Virus record (IMG/VR): IMGVR_UViG_3300043446_004737
Span: 1-21,793 of that record
Length of the DNA: 21,793 nucleotides
Strand: one strand, 5' to 3'
From: a virus
The notes beneath the pieces are model-generated. The model saw nothing but the letters and a program-made list of their open reading frames with translations. It was not told the DNA's origin and ran no database searches. Positions 1 through 5,686 of this stretch are shown piece by piece (the first letter of the stretch is position 1; each line of letters begins with the position of its first letter). A program made the translations under genes and the position numbers.

Positions 1-858
1 GCTCTTCCAGACCTCCTCGCAAGGGTTGGTATCTGCCCATTCCTGTGAAAATTCGGGATCTTCCGCAGACCAAGCCGACCACAGCGTTAGCCCTAAGTCA
101 GTCGGCAGCTCGCTGTGGATCGCCATCCCCACCTTTACCCAGTGGTCCCGGCTGCCAGCCCCCTGCCCTGGAATTACTTTCAGCGCCGACTGCACAATCT
201 CAGCAATCTCAGCCGGGTCTCTATCCGAGAAATCCAGCGCCTTCCGATTCTTGATGAAGCCCCCATCAGCCACCTCTTTGCCGGCGTGCTCCCGCATCTC
301 CGCCAGCAACCACGCTGGAGCCTCTGGGATGGCCTCCAGATCGCCCTCAAAGCCGTATTCCCCCGCCGGCGCCTTCCCATCACTAGAGCCCGGATAAGCC
401 CCGTAGAGGAGCCCCTGACGGCCCCAGAGGACCTCATAACCCGCGCCGGTATCCGACAGCCCAAAGCCCTTCACAACGCCCCACAGAGCCTCTGGGACGC
501 GAAACAGGTACTTCGCCGCGTTGGCCTTGGTGCTGGTGACCTTCGGCGCCCCCTCCAGCGTCTCGCCCCACTTCTTCAGCAGCCGGGAAAGGTTGCGATC
601 CACGTCGAGAATCACGAGTCCCGCGCTGCGAGCCCCCGTAAAAACCCCCACCGCCTGGAACACATCAGGCCGCCGCTCAATCTGCAGGGCAACGTCAGCC
701 GGATTCAGCACCTGATGGTGGCTGCGCTCCAACGGCGCCTTGCCCTTTGACTCCTTACCGGACTGGAGCTTGCTGCCAGCGCAGTAAATCGGTGCGTAGG
801 CCATGCCCTCCGGCAACTGGCGCACAAAATCCAGCAGTTCTTGCGTCTTACGAGACAC
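1..858 (-). CDS. Primase-polymerase with PriCT-2 domain, partial (3' end outside window)
   Basis: This is probably the replicative primase, or the N-terminal part of a primase-helicase, making primers for phage DNA synthesis. The 286 residues visible are open to base 1. Residues 80-87 (GLVILDVD) carry the DxD metal-binding motif expected of an archaeo-eukaryotic primase (prim-pol) domain, followed by STKANAAKYLF (109-119) and YEVLWGRQGLLYGAYPGSS (141-159), which fit later prim-pol motifs. Residues ~218-286 look like a PriCT-2 domain (IVQSALKVIP, DHWVKVGMAIHSE, LWSAWSAEDPEF). The GTG at 858 was chosen because an in-frame TAG lies just upstream and an AGGAG sits 9 nt before it; an ATG at codon 19 is a weaker alternative. 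It is divergent from the SSB-like gene. A helicase domain could follow beyond the window. Confidence 0.72.
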   Translation of the reverse strand, partial: MSRKTQELLDFVRQLPEGMAYAPIYCAGSKLQSGKESKGKAPLERSHHQVLNPADVALQIERRPDVFQAVGVFTGARSAGLVILDVDRNLSRLLKKWGETLEGAPKVTSTKANAAKYLFRVPEALWGVVKGFGLSDTGAGYEVLWGRQGLLYGAYPGSSDGKAPAGEYGFEGDLEAIPEAPAWLLAEMREHAGKEVADGGFIKNRKALDFSDRDPAEIAEIVQSALKVIPGQGAGSRDHWVKVGMAIHSELPTDLGLTLWSAWSAEDPEFSQEWADTNPCEEVWKS

Positions 859-890
859 TTTGTTAGACTCCTACAGTGTTGTGTTACACG

Positions 891-923
891 CGCCCCGGCC
901 GCCTTCCGCAGCTGGGGCGTTTT
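891..923 (+). terminator. Intrinsic terminator-like hairpin in the primase/SSB divergent region
   Basis: CGCCCCGGC (891-899) pairs with GCTGGGGCG (911-919), with one G-U pair and an 11-nt loop, and is followed by TTTT (920-923). The U-tract is on the + strand side only. No + strand gene ends here, so it either blocks read-through into the SSB leader or acts as an attenuator. Confidence 0.5.
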
Positions 924-950
924 ACTAGGCTAGCCGTCCCGTCAATCCCG

Positions 951-959
951 TGTTACTGT
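951..959 (+). promoter_or_regulatory. Possible extended -10 promoter of the SSB-like gene
   Basis: TGTTACTGT has the TGnTAnnnT shape of an extended -10 element and lies 45 bp before the ATG at 1005, downstream of the terminator-like hairpin. No convincing -35 is visible. It overlaps one of the recurrent TGTTAC motifs of this window. Confidence 0.25.
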
Positions 960-1004
960 GTTGCACGTTGCCCTCGGGCGACCACCAAAACACCGGAAAA
1001 CACA

Positions 1005-1586
1005 ATGCCTTTCCTTTCCAAGCAAGCCTCTGCTGCTGTTACGTCCAACAGCACCGGCGGCGGCTACCTCAGCCTCAGCAAGCTCCCCGACGGCGGCTCC
1101 GTCCGCTTCGCGCTGCTGACCGACGAACCCCTGGAGTTCTACGAGTGCTGGGGCCAAGCCAACGGCGCCTCCAAGCCCTTCCGCTTCGACTACGAGCCCA
1201 CCATCGAGGACGTAACGACTGAGATGGGCGAGTTCGAGCCCCGCGAAGGCCGCGGCGGCCCTGGCACCGCCGACGTAAAGTTCGCCATCGCCTGCCCGGT
1301 TTACAACTACGAGTCGGGCAAAGTCCAAGTCCTGCAGATCACCCAGAAGTCCATCCTCAAGGAAATCGACCAGATTTCCCAAATGGAGGACTACGAGAAC
1401 CTGCTGGAGTGGGACTTCACCATCAGCAAAAAAGGCAGCGGCCTGCTCACCGAGTACACCGTCCGCCCCGTGCCCCGCAAAAAGGGCAGCCAAGAGCACG
1501 TCGATGCCGCTTGGCTCGAAGCCAAGGCCGAAGGCTTTGACATCAGCCGACTTCTCAGTGGTGGCAACCCTTTTAAGGCTGCCTGA
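1005..1586 (+). CDS. Putative phage single-stranded DNA-binding protein
   Basis: This 193-residue protein probably coats single-stranded DNA during replication and recombination. The central segment (KFAIACPVYNYESGKVQVLQ at 92-111, then ITQKSI and EWDFTISKKGSGLLTEYTV at 135-153) matches the recurring pattern of phage gp32/OB-fold SSBs, where a strand carrying the ITQK motif precedes a D-x-x-I-x-x-x-G segment. Family recognition is by pattern only. The ATG at 1005 gives a natural N-terminus (MPFLSKQ); the frame is open farther upstream, but through the terminator-like hairpin. The Shine-Dalgarno sequence is weak (CGGAAAA). Its position between primase and nuclease genes supports a DNA-metabolism role, and it ends just before a strong terminator. 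Confidence 0.6.
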   Translation: MPFLSKQASAAVTSNSTGGGYLSLSKLPDGGSVRFALLTDEPLEFYECWGQANGASKPFRFDYEPTIEDVTTEMGEFEPREGRGGPGTADVKFAIACPVYNYESGKVQVLQITQKSILKEIDQISQMEDYENLLEWDFTISKKGSGLLTEYTVRPVPRKKGSQEHVDAAWLEAKAEGFDISRLLSGGNPFKAA

Positions 1587-1591
1587 TTCGT

Positions 1592-1611
1592 AACATAAAA
1601 ACTTTTATGTT
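1592..1611 (+). repeat. AT-rich inverted repeat after the SSB-like gene
   Basis: AACATAAAA (1592-1600) and TTTTATGTT (1603-1611) form a perfect 9-bp inverted repeat with a 2-nt spacer, 5 bp after the stop codon and 5 bp before the GC-rich terminator. It may be a protein-binding palindrome or part of a compound 3' end. Confidence 0.5.
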
Positions 1612-1616
1612 GTGCC

Positions 1617-1642
1617 GCCCCCTCTAACCCAGGGGGCTTTTT
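1617..1642 (+). terminator. Rho-independent terminator
   Basis: GCCCCCT (1617-1623) pairs with AGGGGGC (1631-1637) around a 7-nt loop and is followed by TTTTT. It separates the SSB-like gene from the nuclease gene, which therefore needs its own promoter or read-through. Confidence 0.8.
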
Positions 1643-1675
1643 ACTGGTATTATCAAATTGGGAAAGAATAACTTC

Positions 1676-2530
1676 ATGGCCTCCAACACCCAAGACACGC
1701 TGGCAGGACTGCGTAAGTGGAGGCTGGAGCAAGACAACAGCGGCCCCTTTCGGGTCTATCGGGACATCAAAGGTAATGTATACCATAGTGTTACACACAT
1801 CCTGAAGGAAACAAGCGACAAAACCGGGCTGGAACGTTGGGAAGCCCGCCTGGGACCAGTGGAGGCAAGCTGTCAGCGCAACGTTGCCGCCACCCGAGGC
1901 AACATGGCCCACAGCCAAGCGGAGTATCTCCTCAAAACCTCCCAACAGCTGGCACGCTCCACTGCAAACAAGCGCAACGCCATCCGCTGGGACGATCAAG
2001 GGTTGGCACGCATCCCGGTCCCCATCACCCAGTGGGCACTCAAGCGGGTGAGACCCAACGTTCCCCGAGTTGGCTGGAGCGCATCCGGCTACGCCCGCAG
2101 CTTGTCTGACTGGATCGCCGAGAACGTCACCGAAATTTTCGCCAGCGAATTTTCCATTCACCACCCGGCAGGCTTCGCTGGAACCTGCGACGCCCTGATT
2201 GGCATGAAGAATAACGAGCTGGTACTAGCCGACTGGAAAACCAGCGTGGGCCGCAAAACTCAAAAAGACGAAGACGGCCTGGAGCGCCTCCCGTCCGGCC
2301 ACTCATACATCGACCAGTGCGGCGCCTACAGCCTGGGACTCAAGCATCTCACCGGCCTCCAACCCACTGGCGCAGCTATCGTGCTAGCACGCCGTTGCGG
2401 CAATCCAAACATTCACCACATGACCCAGGCTGAGCTGGAGCAGGCAGAAAAGTCATTCATGGCTCGGGTGGAACAGTATTTCGCCGCGTTGGTTGACAAT
2501 CAGGTTGACAATGCAGCCCTGGCAGGTTGA
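1676..2530 (+). CDS. RecB/Cas4-like PD-(D/E)XK exonuclease
   Basis: This 284-residue protein is a likely DNA exonuclease for phage recombination or end processing. The nuclease core is readable: RGNMAHSQAEYL (H79), GFAGTCDALIG (D172), ELVLADWKTS (D186, K188 of the D-xK motif) and YIDQCGAYSLGL (Q214, Y218, the QxxxY motif typical of RecB-like enzymes). A TTG 18 nt upstream (1658) is in frame, but the ATG at 1676 has GGGAAAG at a good distance. The last residues (VDNQVDN) are encoded by direct GGTTGACAA repeats that continue across the stop codon, so the coding end overlaps a repeat region. Pairing with an SSB suggests an exonuclease/annealing recombination module, but no annealase gene is seen here. 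Confidence 0.75.
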   Translation: MASNTQDTLAGLRKWRLEQDNSGPFRVYRDIKGNVYHSVTHILKETSDKTGLERWEARLGPVEASCQRNVAATRGNMAHSQAEYLLKTSQQLARSTANKRNAIRWDDQGLARIPVPITQWALKRVRPNVPRVGWSASGYARSLSDWIAENVTEIFASEFSIHHPAGFAGTCDALIGMKNNELVLADWKTSVGRKTQKDEDGLERLPSGHSYIDQCGAYSLGLKHLTGLQPTGAAIVLARRCGNPNIHHMTQAELEQAEKSFMARVEQYFAALVDNQVDNAALAG

Positions 2531-2533
2531 CAA
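2491..2533 (+). repeat. Three direct GGTTGACAA repeats
   Basis: GGTTGACAA occurs at 2491-2499, 2503-2511 and 2525-2533; the third copy spans the nuclease stop codon. Each copy contains TTGACA, which is also the -35 consensus. The array leads directly into GCCATTCA repeats. Confidence 0.7.
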
Positions 2534-2537
2534 AAAA

Positions 2538-2593
2538 GCCATTCAAGGTTGCCTGGAAACCCATTCATGACTGGGACTGAAAAGCCATTCATG
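2538..2593 (+). repeat. GCCATTCAT repeat cluster A
   Basis: GCCATTCAAG (2538-2547), CCCATTCATG (2560-2569) and GCCATTCATG (2584-2593) are copies of the unit found seven times at 5687-5787. A further near-copy, GTCATTCATG, lies at 2452-2461 inside the nuclease gene. Confidence 0.8.
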
Positions 2594-2612
2594 GTGTCTT
2601 ACCGCGTGTTTC

Positions 2613-2735
2613 ATGAGTCTCACTGCTGAGGCTGTGCTGCTGGCACCATTGGCTGGGGTCCTGCTGGGGCTGGCGTGGGGCCTGTTGCTGGGGCGTCTTA
2701 GGGCGATTCTCGTGAGTCTCATCCTGAGATCCTGA
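2613..2735 (+). CDS. Possible small membrane peptide (40 aa)
   Basis: ATG at 2613 opens 40 codons of strongly hydrophobic, glycine- and leucine-rich sequence (LLAPLAGVLLGLAWGLLLGR at residues 9-28, then an RLRAILVSLILRS tail), enough for one transmembrane helix with a positively charged flank. No Shine-Dalgarno sequence precedes it, and it ends convergently with the leftward operon, next to that operon's terminator. It may be a phage small membrane protein or a chance open frame in GC-rich DNA. No family is recognised. Confidence 0.3.
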   Translation: MSLTAEAVLLAPLAGVLLGLAWGLLLGRLRAILVSLILRS

Positions 2736-2766
2736 AAAGCCCCACCCCGTAGGGCAGGGCTGGGGC
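2735..2766 (-). terminator. Rho-independent terminator of the leftward operon
   Basis: Read on the minus strand, GCCCCA (2766-2761) pairs with TGGGGC (2744-2739), with further GC pairing inside, and is followed by TTTT (2738-2735). It begins 3 bp after the stop codon of the 53-residue gene, which supports that small operon being real. Confidence 0.7.
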
Positions 2767-2769
2767 GGT

Positions 2770-2931
2770 TCAGTCTGCCGCCGGCGGGGCGAACTTTAGG
2801 CGCCACCACAAGGGCCTGTGCTGGTGTTCTTCCATCCATTGCGTCCGTGTCTGCGGCTGGTGCGGCAGCAGGCACCGCAAGCGCAGCTTGCCGGTGTGAT
2901 CGTTGGCCTGTAGCTCGCTGGGGCTGATCAT
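2770..2931 (-). CDS. Hypothetical small basic protein (53 aa)
   Basis: This is the third gene of a leftward operon. Its ATG (2931-2929) overlaps the TGA of the preceding gene in an ATGA junction, which suggests translational coupling. It is arginine-, lysine- and tryptophan-bearing (KLRLRCLLPHQPQTRTQWME, then PLWWRLKFAPP), so it is basic and possibly nucleic-acid binding, but no family is recognised. A GC-rich terminator follows within 3 bp. Being short, it rests mainly on the junction and the terminator. Confidence 0.5.
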   Translation of the reverse strand: MISPSELQANDHTGKLRLRCLLPHQPQTRTQWMEEHQHRPLWWRLKFAPPAAD

Positions 2932-3350
2932 GGTTTGGCTGGTGTGCGGGGTTTGCTGATGCCGGCATCACTGCGCCGCTTGCGGCTGGCGCCTTTGCTG
3001 GAGCGGGTCCGGTTTGCTGGGGCCTTGGCTGGCTGATCGATGCGCGGAAAAATACCCGTAGCCTGTGGAAAAAGCTCTGGGGGAATGTCGGCGCCGCCGT
3101 TGCAACGCTGGCACGCCCGCCAGTAGGGCACCAGTTCCCGCCAGAGCTGGAGCGGGCCTTCCTTGCCGTGGGCGGCCTGCAGGGCCAGTAGGTCGGCCCA
3201 ATCCGAAACTGCCAGGCTGGAGCGTTCAACAGCCCACCGCAGATCCCGGAGCTGGCGCTTCTCCAGCCGCAGCTGCTCGCGCTCCATCTCCCGGGCATCA
3301 AGGGCCAGCTGTTTCCGTTCCCGGCTGGTGTTCCATTCTCCGCCGCTCAT
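2928..3350 (-). CDS. Hypothetical coiled-coil protein with basic tail (140 aa)
   Basis: This is the second gene of the leftward operon. Residues ~8-45 form a charged helix (RERKQLALDAREMEREQLRL and on) likely to be a coiled coil. A CxxC pair follows (WRACQRCNGG, ~77-86), and the last ~35 residues are basic and low in complexity (RTRSSKGASRKRRS). Its ATG overlaps the upstream stop in an ATGA junction, and its own stop overlaps the next ATG the same way. The basic tail suggests DNA or RNA binding, but the function is unknown. A longer open frame across the same DNA (2543-3301) was dismissed because it lacks these junctions. Confidence 0.6.
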   Translation of the reverse strand: MSGGEWNTSRERKQLALDAREMEREQLRLEKRQLRDLRWAVERSSLAVSDWADLLALQAAHGKEGPLQLWRELVPYWRACQRCNGGADIPPELFPQATGIFPRIDQPAKAPANRTRSSKGASRKRRSDAGISKPRTPAKP

Positions 3351-3574
3351 GGTTGGGGCGCCTCCACCGCTTCGAGGGTGAACACCGGGAGACCCTTAGG
3401 GTCGTTGACTGGTGCTGGGGCCATCGTGATCAGGCCGCGGGCGTGCAGGGATTCAGCGATCCGCTGATCACGCTGAGGCATGGCCACAAAGTGCGGGCCG
3501 GGATTGTGCCGCAGAAAATTCAGCCAGTTGCGCTGCAGTGGTCCTAGCGGGCGGTTTCCATAGTCGGGTGACAT
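3347..3574 (-). CDS. Small winged-helix/HTH-like protein (75 aa)
   Basis: This first gene of the leftward operon starts at the ATG at 3574, which has a perfect AGGAGG 9 nt upstream; the frame is open farther upstream without such a signal. The sequence LQRNWLNFLRHNPGPHFV, then DQRIAESLHARGLITM and a strand-like GLPVFTLEAV, resembles a compact winged-helix domain in which a short turn precedes a recognition-type helix. It may be a regulator acting on the adjacent divergent control region. That role is inferred from shape and position, not from a recognised family. Confidence 0.62.
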   Translation of the reverse strand: MSPDYGNRPLGPLQRNWLNFLRHNPGPHFVAMPQRDQRIAESLHARGLITMAPAPVNDPKGLPVFTLEAVEAPQP

Positions 3575-3609
3575 GGCGTGGAGCCTCCTAGGTTGAGATA
3601 GGGCTTCAC

Positions 3610-3640
3610 CTGTAACAGTAGCACCGGGCGCAAGCTTGCG
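3610..3640. promoter_or_regulatory. Operator-like palindromes in divergent intergenic region
   Basis: Two palindromes lie between the leftward operon and the rightward acidic gene: CTGTAACAG (3610-3618, CTGT-N-ACAG) and CGCAAGCTTGCG (3629-3640, perfect 12-mer). The 11-mer CTGTAACAGTA recurs exactly at 5936-5946. The second palindrome overlaps the likely -35 of the rightward gene. Confidence 0.45.
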
Positions 3641-3664
3641 GAATCGCCACCTATGGCATACAGT
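3636..3664 (+). promoter_or_regulatory. Candidate sigma70 promoter for the first acidic gene
   Basis: TTGCGG (3636-3641), a 17-bp spacer and TACAGT (3659-3664) would start transcription near 3671. This is downstream of the ATGs at 3653 and 3662, so it favours the ATG at 3692 as the start. Both hexamers are imperfect. Confidence 0.35.
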
Positions 3665-3691
3665 ATGGGAGCAGTTCGGCCTATCTGTGCC

Positions 3692-4423
3692 ATGCAACCG
3701 ACCTACACCCCCGAACACCTGGAGCGTTGGAGCCCGGCGGATCCCGCCACCGGCGGAACCAGCAACTACTCCGGTGCCGACCTATCAGCCTTCTGGCTGG
3801 CGCCCATCAGCACCAACCGCGATACCGCCGACAGCGTTACGCTCTCGAACTGGCGCGTCATCAGCGCCGAACTTGAGAAGCTGGCGCAGCACGAGGAGAG
3901 CGGCGCCCATAGCTTCGGGCACTGGGCTTGCGGCTGGTATGAGCTCTGGCTGATTCACGAGAGCGACACCGCAGCCCTGGAGTGTGCCGACCGCTGGGCC
4001 GCGTCGCTTGCCGATTATCCGGTGGCTGATGAATCCGACCTATGCGAACTGGAATCCGAGGAGGAGGGAGAAGCCTGGGAGCGTTGGGCCATGGCTGAAT
4101 GGCGCGACCTATTAACTAAGGCCCTGGAGCCCTACGCGCCAGACGATGCGCCGATTGACTGGGAAGCTGACGTGATCGACGCGCTCTCGGATGATCAGCT
4201 GGGAGAAGCCTGGCACGGCATCGCCAACCGGCTCAGCTGGTGCTGCATCCATGAGAGCGACGGCCCCACGTTCAACTTCAGGGAAGCAGGCGAACACCTA
4301 ACGGTTGAATGGCTGGCGCAGCTGACGGGCCTACCCTTGCTGCCGCCGGATCAGGAGTGGCGCCGCGAACCTTATCCGTGGCCGGACGGTTCCCGTGATC
4401 CGTTGGCGCCGGCCCTGGCTTGA
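3692..4423 (+). CDS. Highly acidic phage protein of unknown function (243 aa)
   Basis: By count the protein has about 48 Asp/Glu against 13 Arg/Lys, and it is rich in tryptophan, so it is a strong polyanion. The segment FGHWACGWYELWLIHESD and a following SLADYPVADESDLCELESEE match a hypothetical-protein pattern that recurs in actinophages and cyanophages (GHWACGW followed by LADYPVLDE). No enzymatic motif is seen. It stands directly before the ArdA-like gene, also very acidic, so DNA mimicry against host defences is a reasonable guess and no more. The start is uncertain: ATGs at 3653, 3662 and 3692 all lack a Shine-Dalgarno sequence, and the candidate promoter favours 3692. Confidence 0.65.
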   Translation: MQPTYTPEHLERWSPADPATGGTSNYSGADLSAFWLAPISTNRDTADSVTLSNWRVISAELEKLAQHEESGAHSFGHWACGWYELWLIHESDTAALECADRWAASLADYPVADESDLCELESEEEGEAWERWAMAEWRDLLTKALEPYAPDDAPIDWEADVIDALSDDQLGEAWHGIANRLSWCCIHESDGPTFNFREAGEHLTVEWLAQLTGLPLLPPDQEWRREPYPWPDGSRDPLAPALA

Positions 4424-4449
4424 CGCCGGGCCGCTAGCGGTTCTACCAT
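4420..4449 (+). promoter_or_regulatory. Candidate sigma70 promoter with palindrome in spacer
   Basis: TTGACG (4420-4425), an 18-bp spacer and TACCAT (4444-4449) precede the ArdA-like gene by 33 bp. The spacer contains the perfect palindrome CCGCTAGCGG (4431-4440), a possible repressor site. Confidence 0.45.
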
Positions 4450-4482
4450 TGCACACGAGACCCCAACCCATAGGCTCACCCC

Positions 4483-5139
4483 ATGCGTTACAACTCCGAA
4501 GCCCTGGCCCACTTCCCGTGGATCGCCAGTTGTGACACCCTGCGGCCGGAGGATCTCCTGCCGAAGTTCTGGTCAGTTGCCGAAGTTCTGGCCCTGGCGG
4601 CAAACAAGCCGGAAGCCTTAAGCCCTGCCACCCTGGCCAGTTTGGCAAAACTGGTTGGGGAGGATTCCAGCGAAGCCGACTGGAACGACGCCGAAGCCTG
4701 CCACACCCTGGAGGAACTGACCGAAACCCTGCAGGAGTTGGCCCCCGTTGGTTTCAACTTCGGAAGCCAGGACGGCGACGGAGCTTGTTTCGGCTTCTGG
4801 CTTGACGACAGCTGGGCCGAAGCTCTGGAGCACTTCGGTTTCGGTAATGACAGCCCCGGCGGCTGGGCGGAGTTGATCGCGGAGCTTGACGCTGACGGGA
4901 TCGACCCAGATACGGTGGAGGATTCTTACTGCGGCCGCGCTGAGGGCTGGTCAGAGGAACGGGCCGGAGCAGACTACGCTCAGCAGCTGGCGGAAGACCT
5001 GGGCGTCAAGCTTGACCAGATGGAGTGGCCGCTAACTTGCGTGGACTGGGAAGCGGCCTGGCGTGAGCTGGTGATGGGCGACGGTTACCGGCTGCACAGT
5101 ATCGGCGGCGGTGATTGGCTGGTGTTTCGTGCAGTGTGA
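4483..5139 (+). CDS. ArdA-like antirestriction protein with N-terminal phage domain
   Basis: This 218-residue acidic protein (about 44 Asp/Glu, 11 Arg/Lys) appears to have two parts. Residues ~18-107 (CDTLRPEDLLPKFW, then FNFGSQDGDGACFGFWL) match a domain found in phage hypothetical proteins. Residues ~145-218 resemble the C-terminal part of ArdA: VEDSYCG, then YAQQLAEDLG, then WPLTCVDWEAAWRELVMGDG and a final DWLVFRAV, following the ArdA order Y-x-G, helix, (Y/V)DxxxxxREL. ArdA proteins mimic B-form DNA and inhibit type I restriction-modification enzymes. The N-terminal ArdA repeats are not clear, so this may be a divergent or partial mimic. There is no Shine-Dalgarno sequence before the ATG. 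A terminator follows at 5180. Confidence 0.55.
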   Translation: MRYNSEALAHFPWIASCDTLRPEDLLPKFWSVAEVLALAANKPEALSPATLASLAKLVGEDSSEADWNDAEACHTLEELTETLQELAPVGFNFGSQDGDGACFGFWLDDSWAEALEHFGFGNDSPGGWAELIAELDADGIDPDTVEDSYCGRAEGWSEERAGADYAQQLAEDLGVKLDQMEWPLTCVDWEAAWRELVMGDGYRLHSIGGGDWLVFRAV

Positions 5140-5179
5140 CCAGCACCCCCACCGATTAACGGCCCGCGGTCGTCGCTTC

Positions 5180-5207
5180 GCTCCTCCCGCAGTGGGGGAG
5201 CTTTTTT
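5180..5207 (+). terminator. Rho-independent terminator after the ArdA-like gene
   Basis: GCTCCTCC (5180-5187) pairs with GGGGGAGC (5194-5201), with one G-U pair and a short loop, followed by TTTTTT (5202-5207). It closes the acidic-gene unit before the leader ORF and the small terminase candidate. Confidence 0.7.
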
Positions 5208-5226
5208 GTGGGCGGTGGAGGTTAGC

Positions 5227-5247
5227 ATGAGCGCAGATCGTTTGTGA
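5227..5247 (+). CDS. Six-codon leader ORF (MSADRL)
   Basis: GGAGG (5217-5221) lies 5 nt before ATG 5227, which reads MSADRL and stops at TGA 5245-5247. The stop shares its A with the ATG (5247) of the next gene (TGATG). That larger gene has no Shine-Dalgarno sequence of its own at a usable distance, so ribosomes may load on the leader and re-initiate. The product itself probably has no function. Confidence 0.4.
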   Translation: MSADRL

Positions 5248-5684
5248 TGCAAACCGTGGAGGATTCCACCGGCCAAGATGTAACCAAACCCTCTAGGCCG
5301 TTCGGGAAGCGCAACCCTGACGCGGTGATCGAGGAGCGGCGGAAGCGGCTTTATAAGCGGCAGCTCAGCGGTTTGACTGTTCGCCAGCTTGTTCTAGAGC
5401 ACGCGGATCGTGAGTCTATAGCTGAAGCTACGGCCTGGAGAGACTGGGAAGCCGTAAAAAGCTGGAATGAAGAGGATTGGCAGCGTGACAGGGAGTCGAT
5501 AGTGTCACGATTGCAGGGGATGCGTCTCCGGGCGATCGACGCCGCGATCCGCAAAGGCCAGATCGGCAGCGCTCAGCTGCTGATGCGCGACCTTGGCGCG
5601 GTGGTGGGCGAGGTTGCACCGGAAGCCCAGGCCGCCGCGGCCCCCGTGCTTCGGGTTGAGATCGACGACAAACGGGCCGGCTAG
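5247..5684 (+). CDS. HTH protein, candidate terminase small subunit
   Basis: This 145-residue protein begins with a basic segment, then an HTH-like stretch (LSGLTVRQLVLEHADRES, ~33-50), a charged helix (DWEAVKSWNEEDWQRDRESI), and a C-terminal helical segment (MRLRAIDAAIRKGQIGSAQL, then LMRDLGAVVGE) of the type seen at the end of phage small terminase subunits. Those proteins bind the packaging site and deliver DNA to the large subunit. Here the large subunit is 1.65 kb downstream with four genes between, so a different DNA-binding role is possible. GTG 5244 is an alternative start; ATG 5247 fits the TGATG coupling with the leader ORF. The GCCATTCAT array begins 2 bp after its stop. Confidence 0.5.
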   Translation: MQTVEDSTGQDVTKPSRPFGKRNPDAVIEERRKRLYKRQLSGLTVRQLVLEHADRESIAEATAWRDWEAVKSWNEEDWQRDRESIVSRLQGMRLRAIDAAIRKGQIGSAQLLMRDLGAVVGEVAPEAQAAAAPVLRVEIDDKRAG

Positions 5685-5686
5685 TT

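Noticed and set aside
115-750. 211-codon rightward open frame at the left end
   Set aside because: It is antisense to the primase, whose DxD and PriCT-2 motifs are clear; the rightward product resembles nothing.
2543-3301. Long 252-codon leftward open frame
   Set aside because: It overlaps three genes that share ATGA joints, a perfect Shine-Dalgarno sequence and a terminator; its composition is low in complexity and typical of a GC-rich shadow frame.
3065-3547. 160-codon rightward open frame opposite the leftward operon
   Set aside because: It lacks a ribosome site and promoter and is low in complexity; the opposite strand has coupled starts and stops.
3610-3623. NtcA site (GTA-N8-TAC)
   Set aside because: GTA at 3612 is not followed by TAC at the required spacing, here or at 5938.
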